This document shows, in pieces, positions 21,894 to 35,117 of a DNA stretch of 64,000 bases. The stretch comes from Gnetum montanum (Eukaryota > Streptophyta > Gnetopsida > Gnetales > Gnetaceae), in contig MNCI01036318.1 in the NCBI GenBank assembly GCA_015680685.1, forward strand, positions 57,209-121,208, written 5' to 3'. Within the stretch, counting starts at the first letter, position 1, and every line of letters starts with the position of its first letter. The translations under genes were made by a program, and so were the position numbers. The notes below the pieces were generated by a model, which was given only the letters and a program-made list of their open reading frames with translations, ran no database searches and had not been told where the DNA came from.

Positions 21894-24800
21894 TTAAGGT
21901 CCTTAATCTAATATTTTTCTATCATAATAATGATGATGACTTCAATGAGCGTCCAGCATATAAGCTAAGCTTCGGATAAAATTGTTACCTTAGAATAAGC
22001 ACAGAGATGCTAAGCGTGGCCTCCAAAGGCAGGTTATGAGAAGGTACTTTGACGCAGACCCTATAGAAATTGGTGTTGGATCTACCATAAATACAATTTT
22101 GTATGTTGCTGCACCTCTGCTATCCATTGCTATATGCATTTGTTGTGCATTGCTATGCCTTTGTTGTTGGTTGCTGCGAGTGCTTCACCCGTGCGTGGCG
22201 ACGGAGAGTATAAGACCCCAATATATCCACGTAGTAGGTGTTTGGGGGCATGCAGGTGTTCAGTGTGCCAATGGAGGCTCCTAGGGGCCACGCTTTAGCA
22301 TCACCATCTCCGCCAGCACCGCTGCACTCCTACAAGGGTCTACGACGTCAAGATGCTACTATGGTTCCTCATCCACAATTGTTGTCATGATGTGCTTGTG
22401 GTGCTACATAAATGTGGTGTGATGTGGCATGTTGTGGCATTATGTGGCAAGGGCAATGATGTGGCATGTCATGGCGTTACATGGCAAGGACAACAAACCT
22501 CACTCCCCTTCCACCCTCCATTGCGCCAGAAGTGTTGGCCTCTCAAGCAAAATAAGAAGACTATCACACACTACTCAATGTCAAATGTGTACCATAGTTG
22601 TCATGTGTGCATTTTGAAATCTCTTAAAAAATGTATCCAAACCAAATATCAAACTACCATGCAGATGGATTTATTATTACCCTCAATGAACTCAAGGCAT
22701 CACCTAGGACATCATCTGTAAGGTTTCCAAATTTTCCAATGCTAAAAGCATCTCTCAAGACATCTCCTCTAACATTTTGGAGGCATCAAAACCAAAATAG
22801 TCAATGAGCCATGGATCATCCTCTCTTATAGGATGGACCCCACAATGAGAGCCACACTGGTGCACTCTACAATGAAGGTCAACTATCAAATCATCTCCAA
22901 GGAGCCCATCTCCAAATAGCCACAAAGTTGGTGCTAGCTCCATCATCCAAACACACAACAAACATCCAACCACAACATCATCCAGACATCCAACAATCAT
23001 TCAAGCATGGCAAACCAAACATTGACCATGAAGGGACACAAAACATGTTCTAACATTTCCATATAGCCAAAAGATCCAAAAAAAACCAAACATGCTCAAA
23101 GGACTATACCAAACCTAACAATTTTACTTGTTCCAAAATTGTCAAAGTACCAACAATCAACCACAAGCCAAATCCAATCGACAAATCACATTGGATGAAA
23201 GTAAAGGGCAAGACAATATCCATCAATACCAAGCTAAAACATAGATATATCAATAATCATACTAAAAAAGCAACATACCCACTTAATCTACCTCACCAAG
23301 AATCCAAATTTCCTAAGAGGCTTGACCTAGATTCTAGACAAACAAAACATCTAGTGATGAAAATAAAATAACTCTTACATAACTATGAATTTCTTAGATA
23401 TTTATGATTCATTTGAGAGCTACCATCTATATCTACTTACTAATAAAATTTCAGAACAATCACAGATTCATAGTAAGACATATCAATACGTAAATCTAGG
23501 TAATCTCAAGTAATCAGAAACAAAGATGAAAACAAATGAATAAGAGTAAATTGATGATAAATTTGTCATAACAAGATATTTTTTACTCATTCTTTCTCTA
23601 TTGAAAAGCTAGAATCCATCATAAATCCTCATAGATACTTCAAGAGAAAAATCATTACAAAAAAGGAGATCTAAATAGATACATTTGTATATCAAAATCT
23701 ATCATGATTTCAAACAGCAAGGAAATATTTGATCCTAACTCACAACCTATACATCATTTTTTAATAATTCCAATTGGCTTTAGACTCAATTACTAATATC
23801 AAGTTCATATAAAAATTTTTGAGGAATATTTGTAATAAAACCAAAGATATAGTATCATAATTAGACCTCATCAAAATTGCTATGTTTTTGGATAGTGGAC
23901 TAAGAAGCACATGTAACTTGCAATATACACAACCTTTAAAGGATATTTCCTCTTACAAACTCCAAAACTGTATTGATTTAAATCATATTCAAACTATCCT
24001 ACGAGATATTAGACTTTTACTGAGCACTCTCTCATAGATTTGATCAACACTCAAGCTCTTAAAATCTAAAGTTAATAAAAATAAATTATAGCAAATCCAA
24101 ATGATAGATCACACACTTAATTTTAGAGATCCTATACATGTAAAGCAATACCTAATGTTTCCAATTAAGATATAATCAAATTATTTAAGATTTACCAAGT
24201 TCCAAGCACAATAACAATACTTGACCCTGCTGGATGTGCATAAACAAATGAATCAAAAAACACCAGAAAAGGAAACCAAGATTACTCACTTTGAAGTGTT
24301 TTCTAAGACTCTTGAATGTATCCTCAACCTTGTTGCTCGAACCAACAAGCTCTGCACACTTCTTTAACCAAGTAGCACTCCAAGACCAAGAGCTAGAATG
24401 CCAAAAATGCTTAAGTTAAAGGAAGTGTGCAATACTTATTGGCTTCTCTCTTAAGCCATCTACCCCTAAACCCATGTGATCCATCTACCTCTCTCAACTA
24501 CTCACAAGACCCATGTGACTCATCTACACTCTTACAACTACCCCCAATCATTAACAAATTTAAAATTAAAACCAACATACATATATCACATGCCCATGCC
24601 ATAGACTTCATGAGAACCTATCAAACTCATTCGCCCAATTAGTGCACATCAATAATAGTAGTAATAATTAACCATGCATAAATGATAAAAAGTAAATACG
24701 CATAAAAATTATCATATGATGAAAATAAAATGTATATATCAAAATTAATATTATTACACATGTTCAAACATCTTACCCTACAAGGCATACAAAGCAAAAA

Positions 24801-26292
24801 GGGTTATTAACCTTTACTACAACACAGGGTTATTAACCTTTACTACAACACAAGGTTTTACACATGGCTTCTTTTTATAGCTTGAGAAGTGGAGAGGTCT
24901 TACAACTCCTCTTCATATAGGATAAACTTTTCTCTTCTTTCTTCTTTTTTCTATCATAACCTAAGCTTTTCTAAGGTTTGCTACCTATTTTTCTTGGATT
25001 TTTTCAACCTTCTTTAAATACATAAAACTTCTAACATTTATTTGGCTTCAAATATGAAAGAAAAACAAAGATAAAGTTTGGGCATTCCCAAAAAATCATG
25101 ATAGTGTCTACATCCATCAAGAAGTGCATAACTTATTTTTGTGTTCACTCTTCATTAGATCATATTCATTGGACTCGCATCCTTTCTAAATAAGCCTTGC
25201 ACCTTGAACCTAGTTTCTCATATCGAGTATTTATATTTTCAAAAATGAGAAACTCTCTCTATTTTATGAGAGAGAAAGGATAAGGTATATATGCATGAGT
25301 GAATGCATGTTATACTAAACAATGGTATGATTTATATGTCCCTTTAACCTTTTGTTTTATGCTTTGTATTATTTTTATTTAATCCCTATGTTAATAGGTG
25401 AGAGTTTCATTGAAATTTATAGTCAAGGTTGGTCAATTAGAGGAGGTTTTGTTGCACTTCAAATTATGCATTGATAAAGTAAGAATCTATTAATGCATCT
25501 TTTTGTAGTAGTTTGAAAAGTTTGTACATTTGGGATTTGTAGGATTTTGTTGCAAGTAAGGCATGTTAGCCAAATTTGATTTTACGATTTCTTTTTCCAT
25601 GTCATGAACCTATGGATTTTTCTTTGTGTTTAGAACAAAAGGGTTACATTTTATTTTTAAAATATTATTACAATTCTATTTTTGTTCTATGATTGGTACA
25701 TAGACTAATATGTAGTTTGTTCAATGTTGATGATGACGACAAGGATTTTGGTTGTAATAAGAACTCCTATTTTCCATTCTTCTTTCTATTTTTTGTCATT
25801 ATTATGCAATTTGGTAGAACCTATGATAGTTTGCACTACCTATAGAGGTTTGGTTAGTTTGGCTAGCTAAATTGTAGTGCACAAATCTAAGTGTATTTCA
25901 TGTAAATTCAACTTCTTATTTGATGCAGCACCAACATATTTTTCATGATTTGTGAACTTCATCACTACCTTTTTATACAAGTGGTGATAGATTTTCAAAG
26001 TTGTGAAGAATATCACTACCTACATGATAAATTACAACAAATGTCACTACTTTTTATTACAAGTCATAATGAATGTAGAAGCTTGATTACAAGTCATGAC
26101 ACTAGTAGGAAAGGACAATGATGTTTGGTTTGACATTTTCAACAAAGAAGAGACAATTAGAACTTGTGATGAGATGATGGAAGAGAAAGATGATGTGTTA
26201 TACATGAATAGTTAGATGCAATGAGGTAGTATATGGGAAAGGATGCATTAGTCTTAATAATGTACCTAGTGTAATTTATGGTACATACTCAC
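21894..26292. other. Unassigned AT-rich intergenic or old-repeat region
   Basis: No recognisable coding motif. The frame 22036-22284 encodes a hydrophobic Cys/Leu-rich stretch but has no homology I can name. Local features: ATGTGGCA-type iterations at about 22415-22480; an imperfect tandem of about 38 bp at about 24471-24545 (ACCCATGTGA twice); an exact tandem GGTTATTAACCTTTACTACA at about 24800-24850; and loosely repeated TCACTACxTTTTxTACAAGT units at about 25956-26070. The right end is the target site of element B. Confidence 0.35.
26288..26292. other. Left target site duplication of element B (CTCAC)
   Basis: CTCAC directly precedes TGATGAAG and is repeated exactly at 39633-39637 after the 3' LTR. 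Confidence 0.9.
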
Positions 26293-27244
26293 TGATGAAG
26301 CATCAATAAGCTGCATTAATAGGCCCCTATTGATGTAGCCTCATTGATGGGCACCCATTGACAAGGCCCCATTTACATGGTGTTGCCCCATCGACAAAGC
26401 TGCATCGACGTAGCATTTGCTACATTGATAGGGCCCTGTTGACGCAACCATAGAGCAAAAACTATAAATGCGAGCTCCCAGCCATGTTTATGGGCATCAG
26501 ATTCATAGTAGTAGCGAAAATCTTGTAGTTTTTACATTTGAAAGTTAGAATATTTCTCTTGAGTACCCGCAGCAGGAGTCATTGAGTGTACAAATCTTTA
26601 TTCGAGCATTGTTGTACCTGAGCATGATAGTGTGTACAGTAATAAAGATGAGCTTCTTGATAAACCTTACAACATTCTAAAGAGTTTAAATATTTATTTA
26701 TGCATTTAATGCTTCCAATTAATTATTTAATGTTCTCTAGTAATTAAGTTAATTGAGCAAGATAAGTTAGATAGATTAAATACATAAGTGCGACCGCTTC
26801 GAGCGTAACACATATTCTCTTGGTAATCCCAACAGTGTTATTGCTTAGTACACCCAATAGCGTAGTGCTTGGTAACCCAACAATGGATATGTGGGTTCAA
26901 GATGTGTTCAAAAAGTGGAAATGGATGCTTATGTTAGGATTAGTTAGAAACCAATTAGTTAATTTAGATTAGTCATTAAATTACTCTCTTTCTCTCTCTC
27001 TCTCTTCAAGAACCCAAAAACATAAAACATAAAATGATAAAAAAAGATATGTCTCGATTACTCTTAACCATACCATTATGCTTCACAAATATAATTGGGA
27101 ATACAATGAATGACCTTAGGGCAAGGTTTACTTCCTAAAAGACTAGTGTACCCAAAACTGTAAAGTCCATAGAATTCGACCAGATCGCACATGAATGCTT
27201 TGTGATTCATATAGTTGGGTGTATGAGTACCCCACCACTCATCA
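26293..27244 (+). repeat. 5' LTR of element B
   Basis: 952 bp, TGATGAAG to CACTCATCA. U3 has an array of degenerate CATCGACGAGGCCCC-like units, more of them than the 3' LTR. TATAAATG is at 26463-26470 and AATAAAGATGAGC near 26640. A CT-rich microsatellite lies at about 26984-27005. Confidence 0.9.
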
Positions 27245-27245
27245 T

Positions 27246-27264
27246 TGGTGCTATTTTTGGGGAC
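27246..27264 (+). other. Primer-binding site, tRNA-Asp type (element B)
   Basis: TGGTGCTATTTTTGGGGAC follows the LTR; the undecayed tRNA-Asp site is TGGCGCCGTTGCCGGGGA. Most differences are C-to-T or G-to-A. Confidence 0.7.
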
Positions 27265-27394
27265 TTTTTCTGTTGAAACATGCACTATCTAGGATCAGTG
27301 AATATTATTAATATCGTTGGATGAACTCAAAGTCAACATCACTCTCACATGACATATGACTACTAAGCACACTGATAATTTTAATTGTTGCAAA

Positions 27395-29700
27395 ATGTCT
27401 TCTTCCCACAAGCATAAAGATGTTAAATCATCAGTCCCATAGGAGTGCAAAGTGGTATATATTCATCCAGATGAGTATGTACCGAACTTCACCTTCATCC
27501 TACATTAGGATGAACAACTATGATGGCATGATATGGATGGCAACATTGTATTGCCTCCTAATCGATCTAACCCAAGATGCCATTTCAAACCCTTAAAAAG
27601 TTGGGCATCTCGAATCTTCATGAGAAATACATTGTAAACAATCATGACACTTGGTACTACCATCCCACTAAAACACAATGCAAGTAAGATCGACACTAGG
27701 CAAAGCACCACGACTTTACAAAGGGGAAACATGTCACTAATCCCTTGTTCCTCCTAAATCAAGATGACAATGAGGCTCCTCTCTTTGAAGGTTCTCAACA
27801 TGAAGATTCTCCACCCCCTATTGTTGATACTAAGGGTGTGACCCTAAACCTGCAATCCACTATTCATAAACTAGATTTGGAAAAAGTGACAGTCAAGGTA
27901 GAGACTTGGGTAAACATCACAATGGCAAAGGATCTAAAGATGGTGATCATAATTAATGAAGAGATGGTGGTAGACAACATGGTGGTTATGGTGGTCCACC
28001 TTCCTCTTCATCCTCTTCATTCGATTCTAAACATTCTTCTTCATTTTCTAGTTCTCATAAAAGCCATCATCGAAATCATTATGATGAAGGTGATCAACGA
28101 GGCAATAGATACTATTAAGGCCATTAAGAACATAGAGGTGATAGAAACCATCACTAACGTCATTGACACAATCATGATGATGAACCTCTATTGACAACTC
28201 AAAGCATGCTCAACATTGCATAGGTAGCAAAGATCCCAACCAAGCATATGAAAGATAGCCAAATCAAGTGCTTAGACATGAATAATATTCCATGATTTGA
28301 GGGGGGATACAATTCTAATCTACAAAATCATCTACAAGCTTTCCATGATGCCTATGTCTTACAGAACATCAAAAATGATTGGCAGAAACTCAAAATTTTT
28401 CCCAAAACACTTATTAAGGAAGTTGAGAGTTGGTACCGGTCCTTGAAATTGGAGTCCATTCACCGATGAAGTACCATGCTAGAGCCGTTTGATGATAAAT
28501 ACCAAACGTACTTCAAAGTGTCTAATCTAAGAAGGCAAATCCAAGGTTGGAAACAGGGAACACATGAATCCTTGGATGCTACCATGGGTAGATATTATGT
28601 ACTCTTACATTGATGCCTTGGCCATGGTTATTCCAAAAGTAAATAGCTCTCCCACGTCATAGATGGGCTTAGAGTAGAAACTAGAAGAACTCTTAGGGTT
28701 TATGCCTAATGGAGACTGTCTAAATTAAGAGCTCACCAAATCCAAAGGCTTATAGATCAGGTAGCAAAAGAAGAAGGTAAGTTGCTAAAAAGGAAAAGTG
28801 CAAAAGAGTATAATAAGGGCCCTTCCATCAGAAAATGGGAGGTCTGATTTTATGACAAGGAGGAGTCACCACTTGATGAAGTGGTGAACTAGAAAACCTT
28901 GCCCATCCAAAAATCTGTTTCTAATATTTCGGCAAAGGTTGATAAATTATGAGACTCTTTGGATGAAAAATTCTAAACTCCTATGAAGATTGCTGAAGAA
29001 TCCAAAGAGCAAAATAATGATCATAACTACAAGAGGAAAAAAGAAGCTAAACATGCCTACCAAATAGAAAAGGGCAAAGCTGCTACAATAGAGGAAGTTG
29101 TGGAGACAAACTCCGAAGATGATACTGGTTGTGACATCTATCAATATAAACATCCAAAGGGGTGTTGCCCTGTGGTGTCACACTTACAAGATTTTGGAGT
29201 GTATGCATTGAATCCTTGACTAGCACATAGGTAGAAACCTAAATGATTATCTTATCCTCAAGGCAATCCAAGGTAGTTCCACCAGCAACAACAAGCTTAT
29301 TATCCAAGTGGAGCTCCATCACAACCATATGAACAATACCAATAGTAGCACCAACCAAAATCATGGGGAATGCCACCGCCAAGGCAGTAATATCCTTATA
29401 GGCAACCAGATCCATACAGGTACTATGTTCAGCAATCCATCTCTCCCAAAAGTTTTGCAAGCCATGCCTCATTTTAGCAGCACTATTATCCTCCACAGTA
29501 CCATTGAACACATTCACCATCTACTTGAGGGAAGAACCCATACCCACACCACCCTCCGCATCTATTTGCATACATTCCTCTACCATCAACCCAGTTACCT
29601 CCTACTCCATCCATGTAGGGAGAAATTCCTCCATGATCATAGTAATGAAATGCTACGAGGGTAGTACATTCACAACTAGCTTTTCCAACTGACTAGTTTG
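27395..29700 (+). pseudogene. gag of element B
   Basis: A candidate start is ATG 27395 (MSSSHKHKDVKSS). A Ser/His/Arg/Asp-rich low-complexity part lies at about 27990-28190. The capsid-type gag domain is at about 28330-28800, collinear with the gag of element A (GTHESLDATMGRYYVL versus the EPLDMALDRYYALL type). A Gln/Pro/Tyr-rich tail runs at about 29250-29650. The frame is broken repeatedly, and the open pieces 27745-28194, 28983-29219 and 29308-29664 are fragments in different frames. The product would have formed the particle shell. Confidence 0.7.
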
Positions 29701-29959
29701 GATAATCAATCTAGGAAATGAGCCTTTTTTTTATCCAATAGTCCTTTCAAACCCTTACAACCTAATGCAGCTAGTCGCCCTACATCTCCAACACCCTCAT
29801 CCTCTTCATCAAACACCTTCAAGTGCCCTTTAAACCAAACACTACCTCAAATCCATACTGTGATGTTAACTCATGTTGTTTCCAATTGGATCAAGGCTAG
29901 CAATCTTCTCATGAAAAGATCTAACCCAAGAAGTCCTCTCATTTACCTACAGATTGCTA

Positions 29960-30400
29960 AACATGAGTCATGCAAGGATCTTCTTAATTTTGGTTCTGGT
30001 ATCAAGCTCATCTCTCATGATATGTATAAGACCTAGAACTTACCACCTCTCAAGAAACGCAACATCCATTTACAATTGGCAAATCAATCAATTACTATTC
30101 CTCTTGGATTAGTGGAGGACATTGTGACCACAATTAGTGGGTGATCTATCCTGCTAATTTTCTAGTGATTAGGGTTGAAAATTGCAAAGGTGACTTCCCC
30201 ATCATTATGATAAGGGCTTGGTTAAGCACAATCGATGCACATATGGGCATAAGGAACCTCTTCCTAGAAATCTCCAAGGAAAATGAATTTGGAAAGTTAG
30301 AGAAGAAGTGTATTCCATGCATCACGTATAGTGATAATGGGTGCAATTGCGTGCAAAAGATTTGGTCCATCAAAAGTACATACATCAAAGCATGCAATCA
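29960..30400 (+). pseudogene. Aspartic protease region of element B
   Basis: Shows an FGSGIKLISHDMYKT-like stretch (in place of LGAxxNLMPxSVY), LQLANQSITIPLGLVEDIV and, after a frameshift, FPIIMIRAWLSTIDAHM. The order matches Athila/Tat proteases, where the block LQLADRSxxxPxGxVEDVLV precedes VLLGRPFLxT. The catalytic motif is changed (normally D[S/T/L]G) and stops are present, so it is inactive. Confidence 0.65.
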
Positions 30401-30559
30401 ATGTGCATAATAAACATACATTCAAAGGTGTCTATATGCAACAACCACAAAATAGGAGGGTACCCAGTGGTTGATAGCTAACTCGGATAGTAGCACATTA
30501 TGCACAGAACCAACTAAGAGCCTAACATGTGCTTATGTTGAAAGCATGGATGAACTTGA

Positions 30560-32110
30560 GCAAGTTCATCACCAACTCTCTGATGATGAAGATGATGATA
30601 CCTATTTGGGAGAGTTGGAAATCCTTGATAACTTCAAATAGGAGCCCCTAGAGCTAAAAACTCTACCAACTAGCATGGAATATGCATTTTTAAACAATGG
30701 TAAACCAATTATAATTAATGCCAAACTTGTTCATGAACAAAAAGAAAAGTTGTTAAAGGTGGTTAACAAATGGCCAACAACCTTTTCTTGGTCATATACT
30801 GAGCTAACAGGAATTGATCCAAGGATATGCTAACATCGCACTTACACCAACCCAGCCATGAAGCCAAGAAGGTAGTCGTAGAGGCAATTGGACCCCAAAT
30901 TAAAGCAAATCGTCAAGGAGGAAATAGAGCAACTCCTTAAGGCAGGGTTCATCTATCCCATCATGGATAGTGAGTGGATTAGCCCACTCATAATTGTGCC
31001 AAAGAAAGGTAACAAGTGGCAGGTCTGCAGCAACTTTAGGCTATCGAATATGACAACATTTAAAGATCATTTTCCATTGCCATTTTTGGATCAAGTGTTG
31101 GACACCATATTTGAGCATTGCTATTATAACTTCTTGGATGGTTATAGTGGCTATAACCAAATCCAAATTGTGTCAGAAGATTAGGCTAAGACAACATTCA
31201 TGAGTCCCTGGGGGATTTTTGCATATTATAAGATGCCATTCAATTTGTGCAATGCCCCTACAACGTTTCAGCACCTAGTCCTTAGTAGTTTCCAATAGCA
31301 AATAAGTAGTAGTGTGGAAGTCTTCATGGATGACTTCTCCACCTATGGAGCTACATTTGAGCAAGCCTTGGACCACCTTAAGAAATTACTAAAAAGATGT
31401 GTGGAAACATAGTTATGGCTCAATTGGCAAAAAAGTCACCTCATGGTCCAAGAAGACATTGTTTTGGGGCACCAAATTTCACAAGAAGGGATTGAGGTAG
31501 ATCTAGAAAAGATAAGGGTCATCCAAGGAATTACACACCAACCAGAAACAGTTAAAAATGTCAGATCATTCCTTGGACACACTAGCTACTACCAGCATTT
31601 CATAGAAAATTTCTCTAAGATCACAAAGTTGTTGGTCAAGTTGACGAAGAAAGATGCTCCGTTCATCTAGACCAGGGAATGTGAACATGCATTCCAACAA
31701 TTGAAAGAAAAACTCGTAGAAACTCCAATTCTATGGACACTAGACTGGTCTAGACCATTTCACATAATGAAAAATGCATCTAATTATGCTTTGGGAGCTA
31801 TGCTTATGCAATTGGATGATAAAAAAACATCCATATTACATCCACTATGCAAGCTGAAGCATTATGGGTGCATAATTGAATTACACCATAACTAAAAAAG
31901 AACTAATGGCAATGGTGTATGCTCTCAATAAGTTCAAGCACTATGTGCTTTGCTATAAAATATTTGTGCACATAGATCACAGTGCCATCTGCTTCCTAAT
32001 GAGCAAGCCAACAGTGAGCCCTCATATCATACAGCGACTCATGATCTTGCAAGAATTCAATCTCATGATGGTAGATTGAAAAGGAACCAAGAATGTGGTC
32101 ACTACCTCTC
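30560..32110 (+). pseudogene. Reverse transcriptase and RNase H of element B
   Basis: Leads in with ELKTLPTSMEYAFL. RT follows: QLLKAGFIYPIMDSEW, PLPFLDQVLDTI, NFLDGYSGYNQIQI, MPFNLCNAPTTFQH and VFMDDFSTYG, where MDD is the catalytic box. The connection (VQEDIVLGHQIS, VRSFLGHTSYYQHFIENFSKI) and RNase H (PFHIMKNASNYALGAML, YTITKKELMAMVYALNKF, VHIDHSAICFLM) come next. The open pieces 30888-31184, 31443-31670, 31701-31895 and 31876-32079 are consecutive parts, separated by stops and one frameshift near 31880. In the RNase H the first catalytic Asp position reads Asn (KNAS). Confidence 0.9.
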
Positions 32111-32189
32111 TTGATTATGGGATAACAAAGAAGAGAGCCCACTCTCTAATCAGTTTCTAGAGGAACTCCTATTTATAGAAGCAATAAAT

Positions 32190-33420
32190 GACCAAGTGCC
32201 CATAGAAACAAAATGGTACAATGGCATCCTCACTTATCTTCCTACTCAGGAGATGCCACAAGATCTTGACTTTAGAAAGAAGCAACAATTCCTTCACCAA
32301 GCCAAATACTTCATGGAAATCAATAGAAACCTCTACAAGGTATGCATCAATGGCCTAATTCGTTGGTGCATCCCTGATGAAGATTAATTGCGCATTCTCT
32401 AGGATGCTCACAAAGGACCTTGCAGAGGTCACTATGCAGGGAGACCCATGGCCATAAAAATCCCGATGGTAGGATACTATTGTCTGATTTTGTAAATGTT
32501 GTCAATAAGATGGTGGGATAATCACTTGAATGGAAGGTCCTCAACAGTTGATTTAACCACTGGAGCCCTTTAACATATGGGGCATTGACTTCATGGGTCT
32601 CATCACATCCATGTCCAATGGAAAGACATATCTCATCAACTATTATACAAAATGGGTATAAGCAGCAACCATCATCGATTGTACATCATCCATTACTACT
32701 AAATTTATACAACATGTTGTAAACAATTATGGGATGCCATGTGCACTAATTTTTGACAATGGAACTCATTTGACAGGTGTGACTTTTAGAAAGCTAATGT
32801 AACGCTTAGGGGTTGAACATAAATTAACAACACCCTATCATCCCCAAGCCAATAGCCAAGCAGAGGTAACTAACCAAGAGATCAAAAAGATCCTAATAAG
32901 GACCATAAGTAAATAGGAGAGATTAGAGCACAAAACTCAACAATGCCCTATGGGCCTACCGCTCAACATAAAAACTCCCTATTGGCTACTCTCCCCACAA
33001 GCTAGTGTATGAAAAACTTCCAACACTCTTGATTCAATCCAAGCTCCATACACTCTCAACAACCTATGACCTAAATCTTGACCTGAGCCTAGCACAAAAA
33101 GAAAGACTAATCAACCTCAACATGCTAGATGAAAATTGACTAGTGGCCCTATCTTTGAATGAAGTGCACAAGGCATTCAACAAGCAATGAAATGACCAAA
33201 GAACACAGAAAGTGAAATTCCAGCTAAAAGAGAAGGTTCTCTACTGGAATCCCACACATGTACCTTAGAAAACAAAATTTCAAACATTGTGGGAAGGATC
33301 TTATATAATTACTGAAATCTTTTCTTCTAGGGCCATAATCATATACAAACCTAAAAGCCCAAATAAAAAGTAGTTGATCAACATCCAACAAGTGAAGCTT
33401 TTCCTAGAACCAAGACAAGC
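32190..33420 (+). pseudogene. Integrase of element B
   Basis: Contains RWCIPDED, DAHKGPCRGHYAGR (start of the zinc-binding part), FNIWGIDFMGLI, LIFDNGTHLTG and TPYHPQANSQAEVTNQEIKK, giving the D, D and E catalytic positions of the retroviral-type integrase core. The second half of the HHCC zinc finger is not readable here although element E keeps it. Downstream weak matches (EKLPTLLIQ, LNLDLSLAQKERLINL) correspond to the C-terminal part. Several stops; inactive. Confidence 0.85.
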
Positions 33421-34419
33421 CAGTGCAACAACTACATCAATGGATGGATAACCATGTTCAATTTTTTGGATCTCTTCCTTCCAACTTAATCATGGAAAAT
33501 ATGGCCATTTATGCTAATCATCCATATGGTTCCTCAGTTTTTCTATTTTTTATTTTCCACATTTTTTATTTTGCAATATATTTATTTTACAGCTTATTGA
33601 TTTTTTTAAAAAAAAATTCATTTTACACCATTTTTTGTTCTACACCATCATTAGTAAGTTTGAATCTTTATTGAATATTTCACACTTTCTTCTATACTTT
33701 GTTTTACTTTGTTTTATTTAAGTGTAGTTTTCAAATTTTTTCTAATAAAAATGCTTTATTGCCAACAAGACACACTAGTGTTGTAGCTGCTACTAATGGT
33801 GGTTTGTCCTTAATAATTAGTTTGCTACTATCTAGTTTCTATTTCTGAATTTTTGTACCAATAGCTTAGTCATGGTTTCTATTTTATGGAATAGGCAATG
33901 AGTCCATGACATCTACCCATTCACAAATTCTATGGTTTTCCTTGTTCTGGAAGTTTGAGGTCCCTTTCATTAAATCAACTTTTAATAAATTTATGACCTT
34001 GGTAGTTTCTAGAATTGGGAAGGATTCAAAGGTTTGAATAGGGTGTGACTTCAAGGGGACTCAATACTCTTTGTAATTTTCTACTTACTTGAGTGCTTGA
34101 GTATTTTTCACGGACTTCTTACCATTTCATTCCAACCACTAAATAGGAAGTCAAATAAAGTCTTTGCATGGTGTGGTTTCCATCCAAAAAAAAAGGAAAA
34201 AAATAACAAAAAAACTAATATAAAAAAATAATGATGGGAGTTCAAAGCACACCCCTTAGACAAATAAACAGGCTACAAGCACTGGTTATGGGACTATAAA
34301 GACATGCACCCATGCCTCAAGGTCTCCTCTAACTAAGGCCCTCTCTCACTTCCTACTTCTCTTTTCTTCTCTTTATGGAATAGTGGTTGTTTCATGGAAG
34401 CACTCTTATGTCTTGGTGG

Positions 34420-34475
34420 TAGGGTGTGTGTGGGGGAGGGGAGGGGAGGATGGGGTGGTGGGGGTGGGGGATGGA
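34420..34475 (+). other. G-rich tract (possible G-quadruplex) in element B spacer
   Basis: A run of GTGTGTGGGGGAGGGGAGGG followed by further G3-G5 runs. Four or more guanine runs in a short span meet the usual G-quadruplex pattern. Confidence 0.6.
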
Positions 34476-35117
34476 TCAGTCTTGGAGTGACGATGCGAAG
34501 TCAGTGAACGAGGTTGGTTTTGGTCTGGACTAAGGATGGATCTTCTTCAATTATTTTAAACATGCACTCCACAAGGGGCTTCTTACAACCTTATATGGGA
34601 ATTCCATTCCACCTTCTCCATCATCCATTTATGCTATCCCTAACTCACCTCACTGCTAGTGTCCATGTTCTTGATTCCATGTCTTGGTTTGACATATTTG
34701 AATTCTTAGGTAGAATCTTCTGGGTTTTGGTCCTTAACTTCCATTGACCATTAGTCACCTATGGGGCCTACAGACTCCTTAGGTTGAGGTTATGTGAGGA
34801 CAAAACAGGCATGTGCCTACTATGGGGAGGACCCACTTGCATATCCCTTGGTTGGTTTCATTAAGTATCTTATCCTTAGACATTTTTGCAACCAAAATCT
34901 TTCATACACCCATCTTCCACATCAAACCATGTGCTCCTTTACATATTTTTTTTATTACATACATTCTCCATCAAAGTTTTCAATTTTTGAGTTTTCAAAG
35001 ACCTCTTCAATGATTTTATCATATTCTTGGCTTTTCTAGAAATCCATGGACCCCAATTTCATTGAAAAATTCATTATATTTTTGGAGATAGTCAACTTTG
35101 AAAATTTTGACCAATGG

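Noticed and set aside
22036-22284. 82-codon hydrophobic frame with a possible membrane segment
   Set aside because: Hydrophobicity comes from a TTG/TGC-rich stretch; no family match and no conserved neighbours.
26984-27005. CRISPR-like or satellite array
   Set aside because: Only a CT-rich microsatellite inside the LTR of element B. No spaced identical repeats of CRISPR type occur anywhere in the window.
33423-33674. Open frame after integrase of element B as an envelope-like gene
   Set aside because: Its Phe/Tyr-rich part is just translation of a T-rich tract; no envelope features.
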